Shown here one piece after another: positions 1 through 7,312 of a stretch of 8,718 nt of DNA. The notes beneath the pieces were generated by a model, which was not told the DNA's origin, made no database searches, and worked only from the letters and a program-made list of their open reading frames with translations. The translations under genes were made by a program, and so were the position numbers. Position 1 is the stretch's first letter. Every line of letters starts with the position of its first letter. Origin of the DNA: an uncultured Ruminococcus sp. (GTDB lineage: Bacteria; Bacillota; Clostridia; Oscillospirales; Ruminococcaceae); the NCBI GenBank assembly GCA_947178195.1, contig CAMWXM010000114.1:1-8718 (forward strand). Reading direction: 5' to 3'.

Positions 1-135
1 GTATTTAGAGAACTTTCATTAAGTGTAGTAAAAGCTCTCATAATAGATGTGGAAATAGCAACAGCAAATGCAAGTGACAACATAAAAAATGCACCTCAAA
101 ATCACGATGTGTATCAAGTAGATACCTACTTTTGA
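1..135 (+). CDS. C-terminal end of an unidentified protein (5' truncated)
   Basis: An open frame runs from the window edge for 44 codons and ends at TGA 133-135. The visible tail is mixed polar and hydrophobic and ends in DVYQVDTYF. No motif or family is recognisable. It lies on the same strand as the operon downstream, with 160 nt between its stop and the phosphatase start, so it could be the previous operon member or an unrelated gene. The open stretch is short, so chance cannot be excluded; the even amino-acid composition and a possible hairpin right at its stop codon favour a real gene end. Confidence 0.45.
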   Translation, partial: VFRELSLSVVKALIIDVEIATANASDNIKNAPQNHDVYQVDTYF

Positions 136-140
136 TTTTT
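113..140 (+). terminator. Possible weak intrinsic terminator at the end of the upstream gene
   Basis: AAGTAG (116-121) and CTACTT (126-131) form a 6-bp stem with a 4-nt loop. It can be lengthened by ATC/GAT (113-115 with 134-136) across a two-base bulge. TTTTT follows at 136-140. The stem is short and AT-rich, so this is tentative. Confidence 0.28.
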
Positions 141-167
141 ATTATTGCTTTCAATTTGTTAAGTGGC

Positions 168-181
168 ACTTTGTACAAAGT
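168..181. repeat. 14-bp perfect palindrome ACTTTGTACAAAGT
   Basis: The 14 bases read identically on both strands. The palindrome sits in the 160-nt spacer between the upstream gene and the phosphatase, about 85 nt upstream of the best -10 candidate. It could be an operator half-site pair or chance in AT-rich DNA; no copy was noticed elsewhere in the window. Confidence 0.35.
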
Positions 182-241
182 TTAGTTTGCTATTTTGTAT
201 GTTGTTTTACTATGCTTAAGTTGGAGATAGTAAATTTTAAA

Positions 242-271
242 TTACAGATTATTAAGGCTATCTATTATAAT
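242..271 (+). promoter_or_regulatory. Candidate promoter of the phosphatase-kinase-transporter operon
   Basis: A perfect TATAAT lies at 266-271. The only -35 candidate at suitable distance is a poor TTACAG at 242-247 (18-nt spacer). Transcription would begin near 278, giving a leader of about 18 nt that still includes the GGAG at 286-289 and starts after the first possible ATG at 212. The -10 match is good, but such matches are common in AT-rich DNA. Confidence 0.33.
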
Positions 272-295
272 TATTATATAAGAATGGAGAGTGCT

Positions 296-1072
296 ATGAA
301 TAATAATATACTTTTTTCCTGTGTAAGTCATATTGGAAATTGTCGAAGTATGAATCAGGATAATGTCATATGTAATGGTAAATATATGGATAACCTTAAT
401 GAAAATGCTAAATTCTTTTTATCGGGAACTACGTCAAATGAATCAGCAATTTTTGGTGTGTTTGATGGTATGGGCGGCGAAGAATGTGGTGAAATAGCTT
501 CATCTATTGCTGCTAAGAATGCTTCAAGGATAAGTGTCGGAAAAGATGCAATCGCTGATATTTCAAAGTATTGCCTGGATGCTAATGAAGAAATTTGCAA
601 ATATGCGCAAAACCACTCTATTAACTCAATGGGAACAACAGCTGCAATACTTGTATTCACCAAGTGTGAAATAGTGTTATGTAATATAGGTGACAGTAAA
701 ATATTTCGCTTTTCCAAAAACACGATTGAACAAATATCTTATGATCATGTTGTTGTTTCGGCATATGGAGTAAAGCCACCTTTGTCGCAAAATCTTGGAA
801 TACCACCAAATGAATTAATAATTGATCCATATATGGCAAAAGGTCAATATGTTAATGGTGATATTTATTTAATTTGCTCTGATGGTTTAACTGATATGTT
901 AGCAGTTGATGAAATTAAAGACATATTAGCTATTATGCCGTTTAACAAGGTTACAGAAGTGCTATTGAGCAAGGCGCTTGACAAAGGTGGCAAAGACAAT
1001 ATCACGATTATAGTATGTAAAATTAAAAGTAATACCAATTGGTTAAAAAGAATATTCAAGATAAGGAGATAA
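296..1072 (+). CDS. PP2C-family (PPM) serine/threonine protein phosphatase
   Basis: This is a soluble 258-residue metal-dependent phosphatase expected to remove phosphate from Ser/Thr, most likely on the kinase and transporter encoded next to it. All the family motifs are visible: GNCRSMNQDN (D22), FGVFDGMGG (D57, G58), MGTT (112-115), IGDSK (D133), CSDGLTD (D196) and GGKDNIT (D234). The aspartates match the Mn/Mg-binding positions of bacterial enzymes such as PrpC and PstP. There is no membrane segment, and the tail is basic (WLKRIFKIRR). The frame is open from an ATG at 212, but I chose ATG 296 because GGAG (286-289) lies 6 nt upstream, the first motif begins about 13 residues in, and the extra residues are not PP2C-like. 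Its stop lies 4 nt before the kinase start, which implies co-translation. Family assignment is firm; the substrate is inferred. Confidence 0.95.
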   Translation: MNNNILFSCVSHIGNCRSMNQDNVICNGKYMDNLNENAKFFLSGTTSNESAIFGVFDGMGGEECGEIASSIAAKNASRISVGKDAIADISKYCLDANEEICKYAQNHSINSMGTTAAILVFTKCEIVLCNIGDSKIFRFSKNTIEQISYDHVVVSAYGVKPPLSQNLGIPPNELIIDPYMAKGQYVNGDIYLICSDGLTDMLAVDEIKDILAIMPFNKVTEVLLSKALDKGGKDNITIIVCKIKSNTNWLKRIFKIRR

Positions 1073-1079
1073 ACATATG
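1063..1079 (+). promoter_or_regulatory. Ribosome binding site and ATG that set the true kinase start
   Basis: AAGGAGA (1063-1069) overlaps the end of the phosphatase gene and lies 7 nt before ATG 1077. This is the best start signal near the kinase. From this ATG the frame supplies the missing Gly-rich loop of the kinase, but it meets TGA at 1104-1106. The next in-frame start, GTG 1164, has only a GGAG 11 nt upstream (1149-1152) and would begin after the loop. Confidence 0.8.
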
Positions 1080-3338
1080 GCAATTGATGTTTTAAAAACT
1101 ATATGACCGGACTGGCATATTGAAAAGCAGATTAGTAAAGGATCTTATGGAGTAGTTTACAAAGTGGTTCGTATAGATCATAATATTGAAAGCTATGCAG
1201 CAATCAAGATTATTTCAATTCCAGCAGATGAGTCCGAAGTTGATACGCTGCGTTCTGAAGGGCTGAATATAAATGCTACCAGAACTTATTTTCAGGGAAT
1301 AGTTGACGATTTTGTAGGAGAAATTCAGCTAATGGAATCTATGAAAGGAATCCAAAATGTTGTAAGTGTCGAAGATTATAAGGTTATAGAAAAAACGGAT
1401 AAAATAGGATGGGATATCTATATTCGTATGGAACTTCTGATTCCTTTTAATACATATATTTGTGATAAGAAACTTACTGAGCAGGAAATCATTAAAATAG
1501 GTAGTGATATTTGCACAGCTCTTGAAATTTGCAGTAAACGAAATATAATTCATCGTGATATTAAACCGGAAAATATGTTCATTAATGATTTGGGCTATTT
1601 TAAACTTGGTGATTTTGGTATTGCAAGAAAATTAGAGAATATGACCGGAAGTCTTTCTCAAAAAGGTACATTCAACTATATGGCGCCTGAAGTTACAAAT
1701 AGGATTGATTATGATGCACGTGTGGATATATATTCTATTGGTATTGTTCTGTATCGTTTGTTAAATGGCAACAGGCTGCCGTTTCTGGATAGTGAAAAAC
1801 AATTGCTTAATCCAAATGAAAGAAGAAATGCAATTGAACGTCGAATTCGGGGTGAGGCACTGCCTGTTCCGTGTGATGCATCTCCTGCAATGGCAAATCT
1901 TATTCTTCGTGCTTGTGCATTTGATCCGAATAAACGCTTTTCATCTGCTACAGAAATGAAACAGGCTCTTATTGATGTGAGTAATGGTACTTATCAGGTA
2001 GTAGATATGAATTTGGATAAGACCACTTCTGTTCGTCAACCTCTAGCAGGTTATGATAAGACAACATCTGTACGCAAAGCACAAATACATGATGATAAAA
2101 CAGCTCATTCAATAAATACTTTCGGAAATATGCCAAGAAAGAAAAGTAATTTGCTGAAAATTATTTCTGCAATTCTTGCAGTTGCAATCATTGCAGGAGT
2201 TGGTATTTTCGTTGTACCAAAGTTTATTAATAATAAGAATGAAACAAACGAAGTAAGTACCTCTGATACATCAAAATCTTCTAATTTTGATGAAGAGCAG
2301 ATTTCGTCTATTATTTCCGAGGCTGAAAAACTGGCTGCTGTTGAAGATTATGAGGGCGCTCTTAACAAGGTGCAAGATGGTCTTGTGACTTATCCTGAAT
2401 CTGAGGAGTATACTTCTTCTTTAAATAAAAAAATTAAAGAAGAAAATTTGACAAAAGCTTCTGATCTTGCTGAAAAAGGCGGCTATGAAACAGCAATGTC
2501 ATTAATTAAAAGCGCTCAGAGTACCTATGGTTCTGATCCGGATTATGACAAGGCTTATGAAACATATGAAAAAGGTAATGCACTTAAAAAAGCCGAAGAA
2601 TATGCAGGTGCAGGAGATTATGTCAGCGCTATTAAAACGATAACAAATATTCAGCAGAACAATGCTACTGATCCAGAATTAATTTCAGCAAATAATAGGT
2701 ATTCTGCAAGTTATGCAGCTGAACTATCTTCTAATGCAGATTTGTTGATTTCTGAAGGAAAATATGATGATGCAATTGGTACTATAAAAGAAGGCATGAA
2801 AGTTATTCCTGATAATGAAGATTTGAAAAACAAATTAAACGAATTAGAATCTGCAAAACCTGTTTCCTTATCTGATATAGAAGCTTTTAATGGTGGATGG
2901 ACTTGGAATGACGGCGCACCCATTGATCCCTTTAATAATGATTATTCTTCGTCATGCAATTATGCGATATTTGAGGTAAACGGTATAAATCAAAGTTTAT
3001 TAAGTAATTTTAGTGAAGGGTATAGATGGGGATCTTCTGAATATCATACTGATGGTAAATATAAATTGTTAACCATGCAATTAGCTCCATATACGACGAT
3101 GGGTAAGGATGGAGATGAATATGTTCAAATTTATGCCGACTCAAAGTTGGTATACACCTCGCCAATTATAAATAGAAAAACAGAAGTATTTCAGTGTGAA
3201 GTAGACATTTCAGAAGCTAAATATATTGAAATTCGCATAATCTGTTACTATGGAAATTCATATGGTGGAGGAGTTGACGGTGATGATAGCTCACTTATTT
3301 TATCTAATGCACAGCTATGGCCGGAAAAGAATAAATAA
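1077..3338 (+). CDS. Membrane Ser/Thr protein kinase with extracellular TPR-like and NPCBM-like domains, interrupted by TGA at codon 10
   Basis: From ATG 1077 this is 753 codons. The kinase core has a Gly-rich loop KGSYGVVYK (21-29), lysine K44, HRDIKPEN (159-166, D161), DFG (179-181), APE (203-205) and DIYSIGIVLY. A juxtamembrane linker carries two DKTTSVR copies (314-320, 327-333) and DKTA (340-343). One TM helix spans about 358-382. Outside, four degenerate TPR-like units begin near 416, 461, 506 and 554. A beta-rich C-terminal domain (about 599-753) resembles NPCBM carbohydrate-binding modules, so it may sense cell-wall glycan. Codon 10 is TGA (1104-1106), where relatives as I recall them have Trp (I-W-P-D-W); TGG to TGA is one change. 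Read literally, only GTG 1164 to 3338 (724 aa) is open and lacks the loop. The first loop glycine is also Ser (S20). The kinase call is firm; activity is uncertain. Confidence 0.88.
2016..2105 (+). repeat. Repeated DKTT(SVR) motif in the kinase juxtamembrane linker
   Basis: The codons for DKTTSVR occur at 2016-2036 and 2055-2075, and a related DKTA at 2094-2105. The two full copies use different synonymous codons (ACCACT against ACAACA; GTTCGT against GTACGC). The identity is therefore held at protein level, which is what a functional short linear motif would show. The same DKTT starts at residue 5 of the downstream FHA-ABC protein. Confidence 0.7.
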
Positions 3339-3352
3339 GGGAGAAAAAATTC

Positions 3353-5683
3353 ATGCAGAACTTTGATAAAACCACTTATTTTGTAGAAAATACAAATAGA
3401 ATAACTGGCTCATTGGTAACTATTTTTGACGGCAGTAAAATTCCGGTTACTATTCAGCTTGATGATTTTTCTAAAGATTTTATTTATTTTGGACGTGATC
3501 CCAAAAATGATATTGTGTTGACATCACATCTTGTTTCAGCCGAACATGGTCGCTTTGTATATAAAGGAAACACATGGGTTATGGAGGATAAGGCAGTATA
3601 TAAAGATACTGGAAGTACGAACGGTTTGATTTACAACAACGAATCAATTATTTCCCATTCTATTAGCGATGGCGATTTTATTCGAATTGATGACGGCGTG
3701 GAAACCATTTCCGAGGGTGTATTATTTGTATTCTCTTCTGCTGACTCCGATAATAAATGGTTTTCTTTGCCGCTTTCCATGAAGAAAGAGCTGATAATTG
3801 GCCGTGATGACAGCAGTGATATTATATTGCCGCATGTTTCTGTTTCAAAACATCATGCAAAGATCGTTTGTGAAAAAAGCGAATATTATATCTTAGATAA
3901 TGGTAGCACCAACGGTGTCATTGTTAATAATAAGCGTATTTCCAACAAGGTAAGACTTCATGAGAAGGACGTTATTGATATCACAAATTCAAAACTGATT
4001 TTTACAGAAACGATGATTTACTATTGCTGCTATAAAAGCGGTATTTCAGTGGATGCTTCAGATATTGTTATTGAGAGAGGCAAGGGAAAGAAATCATTTA
4101 TTACCTGTAATCATGTGAATCTAAATGTTAAGCCTGGTGAATTGGTAGCTATTATTGGTGGTTCTGGCGCTAGTAAGTCTACAATTCTTAATTGTATGTG
4201 TGGTTATTTGAAACCATCACAGGGTGAAATATTTATAAACGGTATTGATCTTTATCAGAATTTTGATTCTTTAAAAAAATTGATTGGCTATGTTCCACAA
4301 TCAGATATTGTTTATGATAATTTGACATTACATGATATGTTGATGTATACTACCAAACTACGTCTGCCGAAGGATACTTCATCCATAGAACGAGAATCGG
4401 CAATCAATCGAGCAATTGATATGGTTGAATTAACAGAAAAGAAAGATAGCCTTATTAAATCGCTCAGCGGTAGACAGCGAAAACGAGCAAGTATTGCTGT
4501 TGAACTTCTGTCCGATCCCAATTTGCTGTTCCTGGACGAACCGGCATCCGGATTAGATCCAGGAACAGAGCGTAATCTAATGCAATCTTTACGTAAAATG
4601 TCAGATGAAGGCAAAACAGTTATATTGGTTACACATAGCACACTTCAGCTCAAAATGTGTGACAAAATTGTATTTATGGGTAAGGGTGGCAATCTATGTT
4701 TTTACGGCTCTTATGATTATGCATTAGCATTCTTTGGTGTTTCGGATATAGTGGATGTTTACAACATGATCACGGATAAAGCAAAACAATGGAGTGCAAA
4801 ATTTAACAATTCAAAAGTTACTTCAAGAAAGGTAAGATCATCAACTGATATTTCCAGAAAATCCAGAAAAAATCGTTTGAAGCAGCTTATGGTTTTAAGT
4901 GCAAGATATATAAAGCTTATGATAAACGATAAACAACGTTTGCTGCTATTTTTTATGCAAGCTCCTTTATTAGCAGTACTAATTTCTTTTGTAGCAGATG
5001 GAACGCAATTTGAACAGTACGAGATGACTAAAGGATTATTGTTTTCTCTTTCCTGCTCTGCATTTTGGGTTGGTATGTTAAATTCAATTCAAGAGATTTG
5101 TAAAGAACGAACTATTATGAAACGTGAATATATGACAGTTCTTTCACTCAGCGCTTATATTCTTTCAAAAATCGTTGTTCTTGGAGTACTCTGTTTGATT
5201 CAAAGTGTTCTGATAACAGGAGTTTTTAGTCAACTTGTGGGTATTCCAAAAGAAGGTATTATAACGCATTCATTTATGGAACTATTATTAACTACATACA
5301 TTACGGCAGTTTCTTCTGCTGCTATGGGGTTATTCTTATCATCTTTATTTTCAAATGCTGATAGAGCTATGACTGTTGCACCAATTCTTCTAATGCCACA
5401 GGTTTTATTTTCAGGTCTAATTTTTAAATTAAGCGGTGCAACAGAGGTTATATCGTGGATTGCAGTCTGTCGTTGGAGTATGGAAGGTTATGGTAAAACG
5501 GCAAATCTTAATAATTTGCCTCTAAAACTTCAACAAGAAGGCATTATGATCACTCATGAAGCAGAAGAATTCTTTGAATTTACATCTCGACATATGCTTA
5601 TCTCTTGGGGGATTCTTATAATATACACTTTTGCCTTCTTGATTCTTGCTAGGATTGTATTGTCGAAGACAGGAAAGGAATAA
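3353..5683 (+). CDS. FHA-FHA-ABC transporter fusion (ABCG-type ATPase plus permease)
   Basis: This 776-residue protein couples phospho-Thr recognition to membrane transport. FHA domain 1 (about 40-115) has FGR (46-48), SAEH (62-65) and STNG (88-91). FHA domain 2 (about 140-215) has IGR (149-151), SKHH (165-168) and STNG (185-188). The ATPase (about 237-465) has Q316, Walker B LLFLDEP (E396), SGLD and the H-loop H428. A basic linker (490-510) leads to an ABC2-type permease with about six TM segments (528-548, 560-578, 597-625, 640-664, 673-693, 748-769). This order matches M. tuberculosis Rv1747, an envelope-glycolipid exporter controlled by PknF. Walker A reads GGSGASKST (S274 for Gly) and the signature LSGRQ (R374 for Gly), so ATPase activity may be impaired. 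It starts at ATG 3353 with GGGAG 9 nt upstream, 14 nt after the kinase stop. Substrate unknown. Confidence 0.93.
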   Translation: MQNFDKTTYFVENTNRITGSLVTIFDGSKIPVTIQLDDFSKDFIYFGRDPKNDIVLTSHLVSAEHGRFVYKGNTWVMEDKAVYKDTGSTNGLIYNNESIISHSISDGDFIRIDDGVETISEGVLFVFSSADSDNKWFSLPLSMKKELIIGRDDSSDIILPHVSVSKHHAKIVCEKSEYYILDNGSTNGVIVNNKRISNKVRLHEKDVIDITNSKLIFTETMIYYCCYKSGISVDASDIVIERGKGKKSFITCNHVNLNVKPGELVAIIGGSGASKSTILNCMCGYLKPSQGEIFINGIDLYQNFDSLKKLIGYVPQSDIVYDNLTLHDMLMYTTKLRLPKDTSSIERESAINRAIDMVELTEKKDSLIKSLSGRQRKRASIAVELLSDPNLLFLDEPASGLDPGTERNLMQSLRKMSDEGKTVILVTHSTLQLKMCDKIVFMGKGGNLCFYGSYDYALAFFGVSDIVDVYNMITDKAKQWSAKFNNSKVTSRKVRSSTDISRKSRKNRLKQLMVLSARYIKLMINDKQRLLLFFMQAPLLAVLISFVADGTQFEQYEMTKGLLFSLSCSAFWVGMLNSIQEICKERTIMKREYMTVLSLSAYILSKIVVLGVLCLIQSVLITGVFSQLVGIPKEGIITHSFMELLLTTYITAVSSAAMGLFLSSLFSNADRAMTVAPILLMPQVLFSGLIFKLSGATEVISWIAVCRWSMEGYGKTANLNNLPLKLQQEGIMITHEAEEFFEFTSRHMLISWGILIIYTFAFLILARIVLSKTGKE

Positions 5684-5690
5684 TGGTAAT

Positions 5691-6975
5691 ATGTCAGTGG
5701 AAGATATAGAAGATTTTGATTTTACTGATGCTGCTTGGGAATCTATGTACGATGCAGTGGATAATGCTGATTTTCAAGATAAGGATGCTCAGTTAATATA
5801 TATTTCATTGAAAAATCGACTTAGATTAATTTCTTTTGGCGATTATCTTAAAAGATACATATATAAAAGCGGAATTGAGTGGAAATTATAATGATATACC
5901 ACTTAAAGAGTATCAACTTATAATTAAAGGTGCATTCTCGGATAACTATACCCCTGCATCATTTAAACCGACAACTGCCAAATTGAGTGCATTATCAAAA
6001 AATTGGCTTACACAGCAAACAGTTAAGCGTAATGTGGTGTTTTTGCTTGGATTTGGTCTTAACATGAATGTAAATGATGTGAATTTATTTCTCACAAAAG
6101 CACTGCGTGAGCCAGAGATAAATCCTAAGAATCCTTTTGAAGTGATATGTTGGTATTGTTATAAATACAAATATAATTATATAAAGTTCGAAAAATTGTG
6201 GTCTATATATAATAATATATCGCCCAATAATATTAATACAACTCTATTTTATGATGAGTATACTCTTGGTGTTCGCAGTATTATGCATTCAATTAATAAT
6301 GATGATACATTAATGATGTATTTATCAAAATTGAAAACCACTACAAAGGCATCTCGATTTAGTGTTACAGCAAGGGAGTGTTTTATACGTCTGTATGATA
6401 ATGTGCGAGATCTAATAGCAGAGTTATACAATCGTTATGAGGATGAGAAACATAATAATGCTGTTTGTGAATATCAATCTAAACTTAATCTTAATGATAA
6501 AATATATGATCATGAAAAGAAAAGACGATTAGAAAAATTTTGTTCTAAACGAAAAGTATATACTCGTCATGATATAACAGAAAGCGATATTGAACATGTT
6601 ATATGTGCTGCCATACCTACTGATCGGTATGGCAATTTAACTCCCAGTAAAGCTTCAAAGTTAAATGAACAATTTTCTGGAAGAAGGTTTAGCAGACAAC
6701 GTATTAGTGAAATCTTATCCGGTAAAACCGAAATAAACAGATTTGATTTAATAACACTTAACTTTTTTATTTTTTCTCAAAGTATAGATAAGTATCCAAA
6801 TGCCAAAAATAGATATACACAATTTCAAAAAACTACAAATAATATTCTTGAAAAGTGCTTTATGGGAAAATTGTATATACAGAATCCATATGAATGCTTT
6901 GTTTTAATGTGTATTCTTTCGGAAGATCCACTAGGTACTTATGCTGATGTTTGGGAAATTTCATATACGACATAA
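5691..6975 (+). pseudogene. Unrecognised operon protein, split by a single-base frameshift
   Basis: I do not recognise a named family. ATG 5691 lies 7 nt after the transporter stop with AGGAAAGGAA (5671-5680) upstream. The first frame is an acidic N-terminus (SVEDIEDFDF) followed by FGDYLKRYIYK and ends at TAA 5889-5891. The rest continues one base later, to 6975. Removing one base between about 5867 and 5881 joins them into about 427 residues. Two joins read well: YIYKAELSGNYND (one A lost from AAAA 5867-5870) or YIYKSGIEGNYND (the T near 5879). The body is soluble, has no signal peptide and looks like one conserved domain (NWLTQQTVKRNVVFLLGFGL, FEVICWYCYKY). Later, a basic FSGRRFSRQRISEILSGK segment near residue 330 could be helix-turn-helix-like. 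Read literally, the longer piece starts at ATG 5836. It may be an FHA partner or effector of the kinase system; this is inference. Confidence 0.7.
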
Positions 6976-6979
6976 TTAC

Positions 6980-7014
6980 AAGAGCCTGTTCGAATTGAAC
7001 AGGCTCTTACTTTT
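6980..7014 (+). terminator. Intrinsic terminator of the operon
   Basis: A perfect 12-bp stem (6980-6991 with 6997-7008, core AGAGCCTGTTC / GAACAGGCTCT) encloses a 5-nt GAATT loop and is followed by ACTTTT. It sits 5 nt after the stop of the unknown protein. The U-tract is short, so termination may be partial. Confidence 0.75.
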
Positions 7015-7015
7015 A

Positions 7016-7044
7016 AAGATTGATTTAATTAAATCAAAAATCTT
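7016..7044. repeat. 18-bp perfect AT palindrome with flanking inverted arms
   Basis: TTGATTTAATTAAATCAA (7020-7037) is a perfect palindrome. Outer arms AAGATT (7016-7021) and AATCTT (7039-7044) can extend a hairpin. GATTTAATT recurs at 7090-7098, just before the -35 candidate. It could be an operator for the downstream gene, part of the terminator region, or chance in AT-rich DNA. Confidence 0.45.
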
Positions 7045-7105
7045 GAGATAGTACTATTAAACTAAGTTGTTTCTTGTTTTCTTAATTACGATTTAATTGT
7101 TAAAC

Positions 7106-7135
7106 TTGAATGATTTTTTTATGCTATGGTAAAAT
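7106..7135 (+). promoter_or_regulatory. Sigma-A-type promoter with extended -10
   Basis: TTGAAT (7106-7111) matches four of six -35 bases. After an 18-nt spacer comes TGGTAAAAT (7127-7135), an extended -10 with TG one base before TAAAAT (five of six). The predicted start near 7142 gives a leader of about 170 nt for the cell-wall protein. It is the best promoter-like sequence in the window. Confidence 0.55.
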
Positions 7136-7312
7136 TGATTTTACAGGTATGTGCAGTGTAAGTGTTATAATAATATCAGAAAAACGAAGGGCTCAGATTT
7201 AATATGAAAGGTCAAGGTGATAAAATATGTGGTAAGTAACAAAATCAGAAGCTTTATTTATCAGAAATCAAATGAATAAAATGTGATATGTATAGTATAG
7301 GAGGATAATATT

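Larger units (their letters stand above)
6976..7312 (+). other. 337-nt intergenic region between operon and cell-wall protein
   Basis: This stretch holds the operon terminator, an 18-bp palindrome, a promoter near 7106-7135 and a leader of roughly 170 nt before the AGGAGG at 7299-7304. I see no tRNA, riboswitch consensus or convincing small ORF in the leader. An 11-codon ORF at 7204-7239 lacks a good ribosome binding site. Confidence 0.6.

Noticed and set aside
167..181. Lambda/Gateway attB2-like sequence (CACTTTGTACAA)
   Set aside because: The match is only the palindrome itself; the rest of the att core and flanks differ, so it is a chance likeness.
212..295. N-terminal extension of the phosphatase from ATG 212
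   Set aside because: No ribosome binding site at 212, the predicted promoter lies inside it, and the extra 28 residues are not part of the PP2C fold.
1104..1106. TGA reassigned to Trp in this genome
   Set aside because: Other Trp codons in the same genes are TGG, no other in-frame TGA interrupts the long frames, and TGA serves as a plausible stop at 133-135 and 8289-8291.
1104..1150. Selenocysteine at the kinase TGA
   Set aside because: No convincing stem-loop follows the TGA and the position calls for Trp, not a redox Cys or Sec.
4312..4641. 109-codon reverse-strand ORF and other reverse-strand ORFs opposite the operon
   Set aside because: They lie antisense inside strongly supported genes, have no start signals and encode no recognisable domain.
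7204..7239. 11-codon upstream ORF MKGQGDKICGK
   Set aside because: No clear Shine-Dalgarno sequence at the right distance and no regulatory peptide pattern.
7142..7298. Riboswitch (c-di-AMP or c-di-GMP) in the leader of the cell-wall gene
   Set aside because: The leader is long enough, but none of the conserved core segments of ydaO or GEMM elements could be found by eye.
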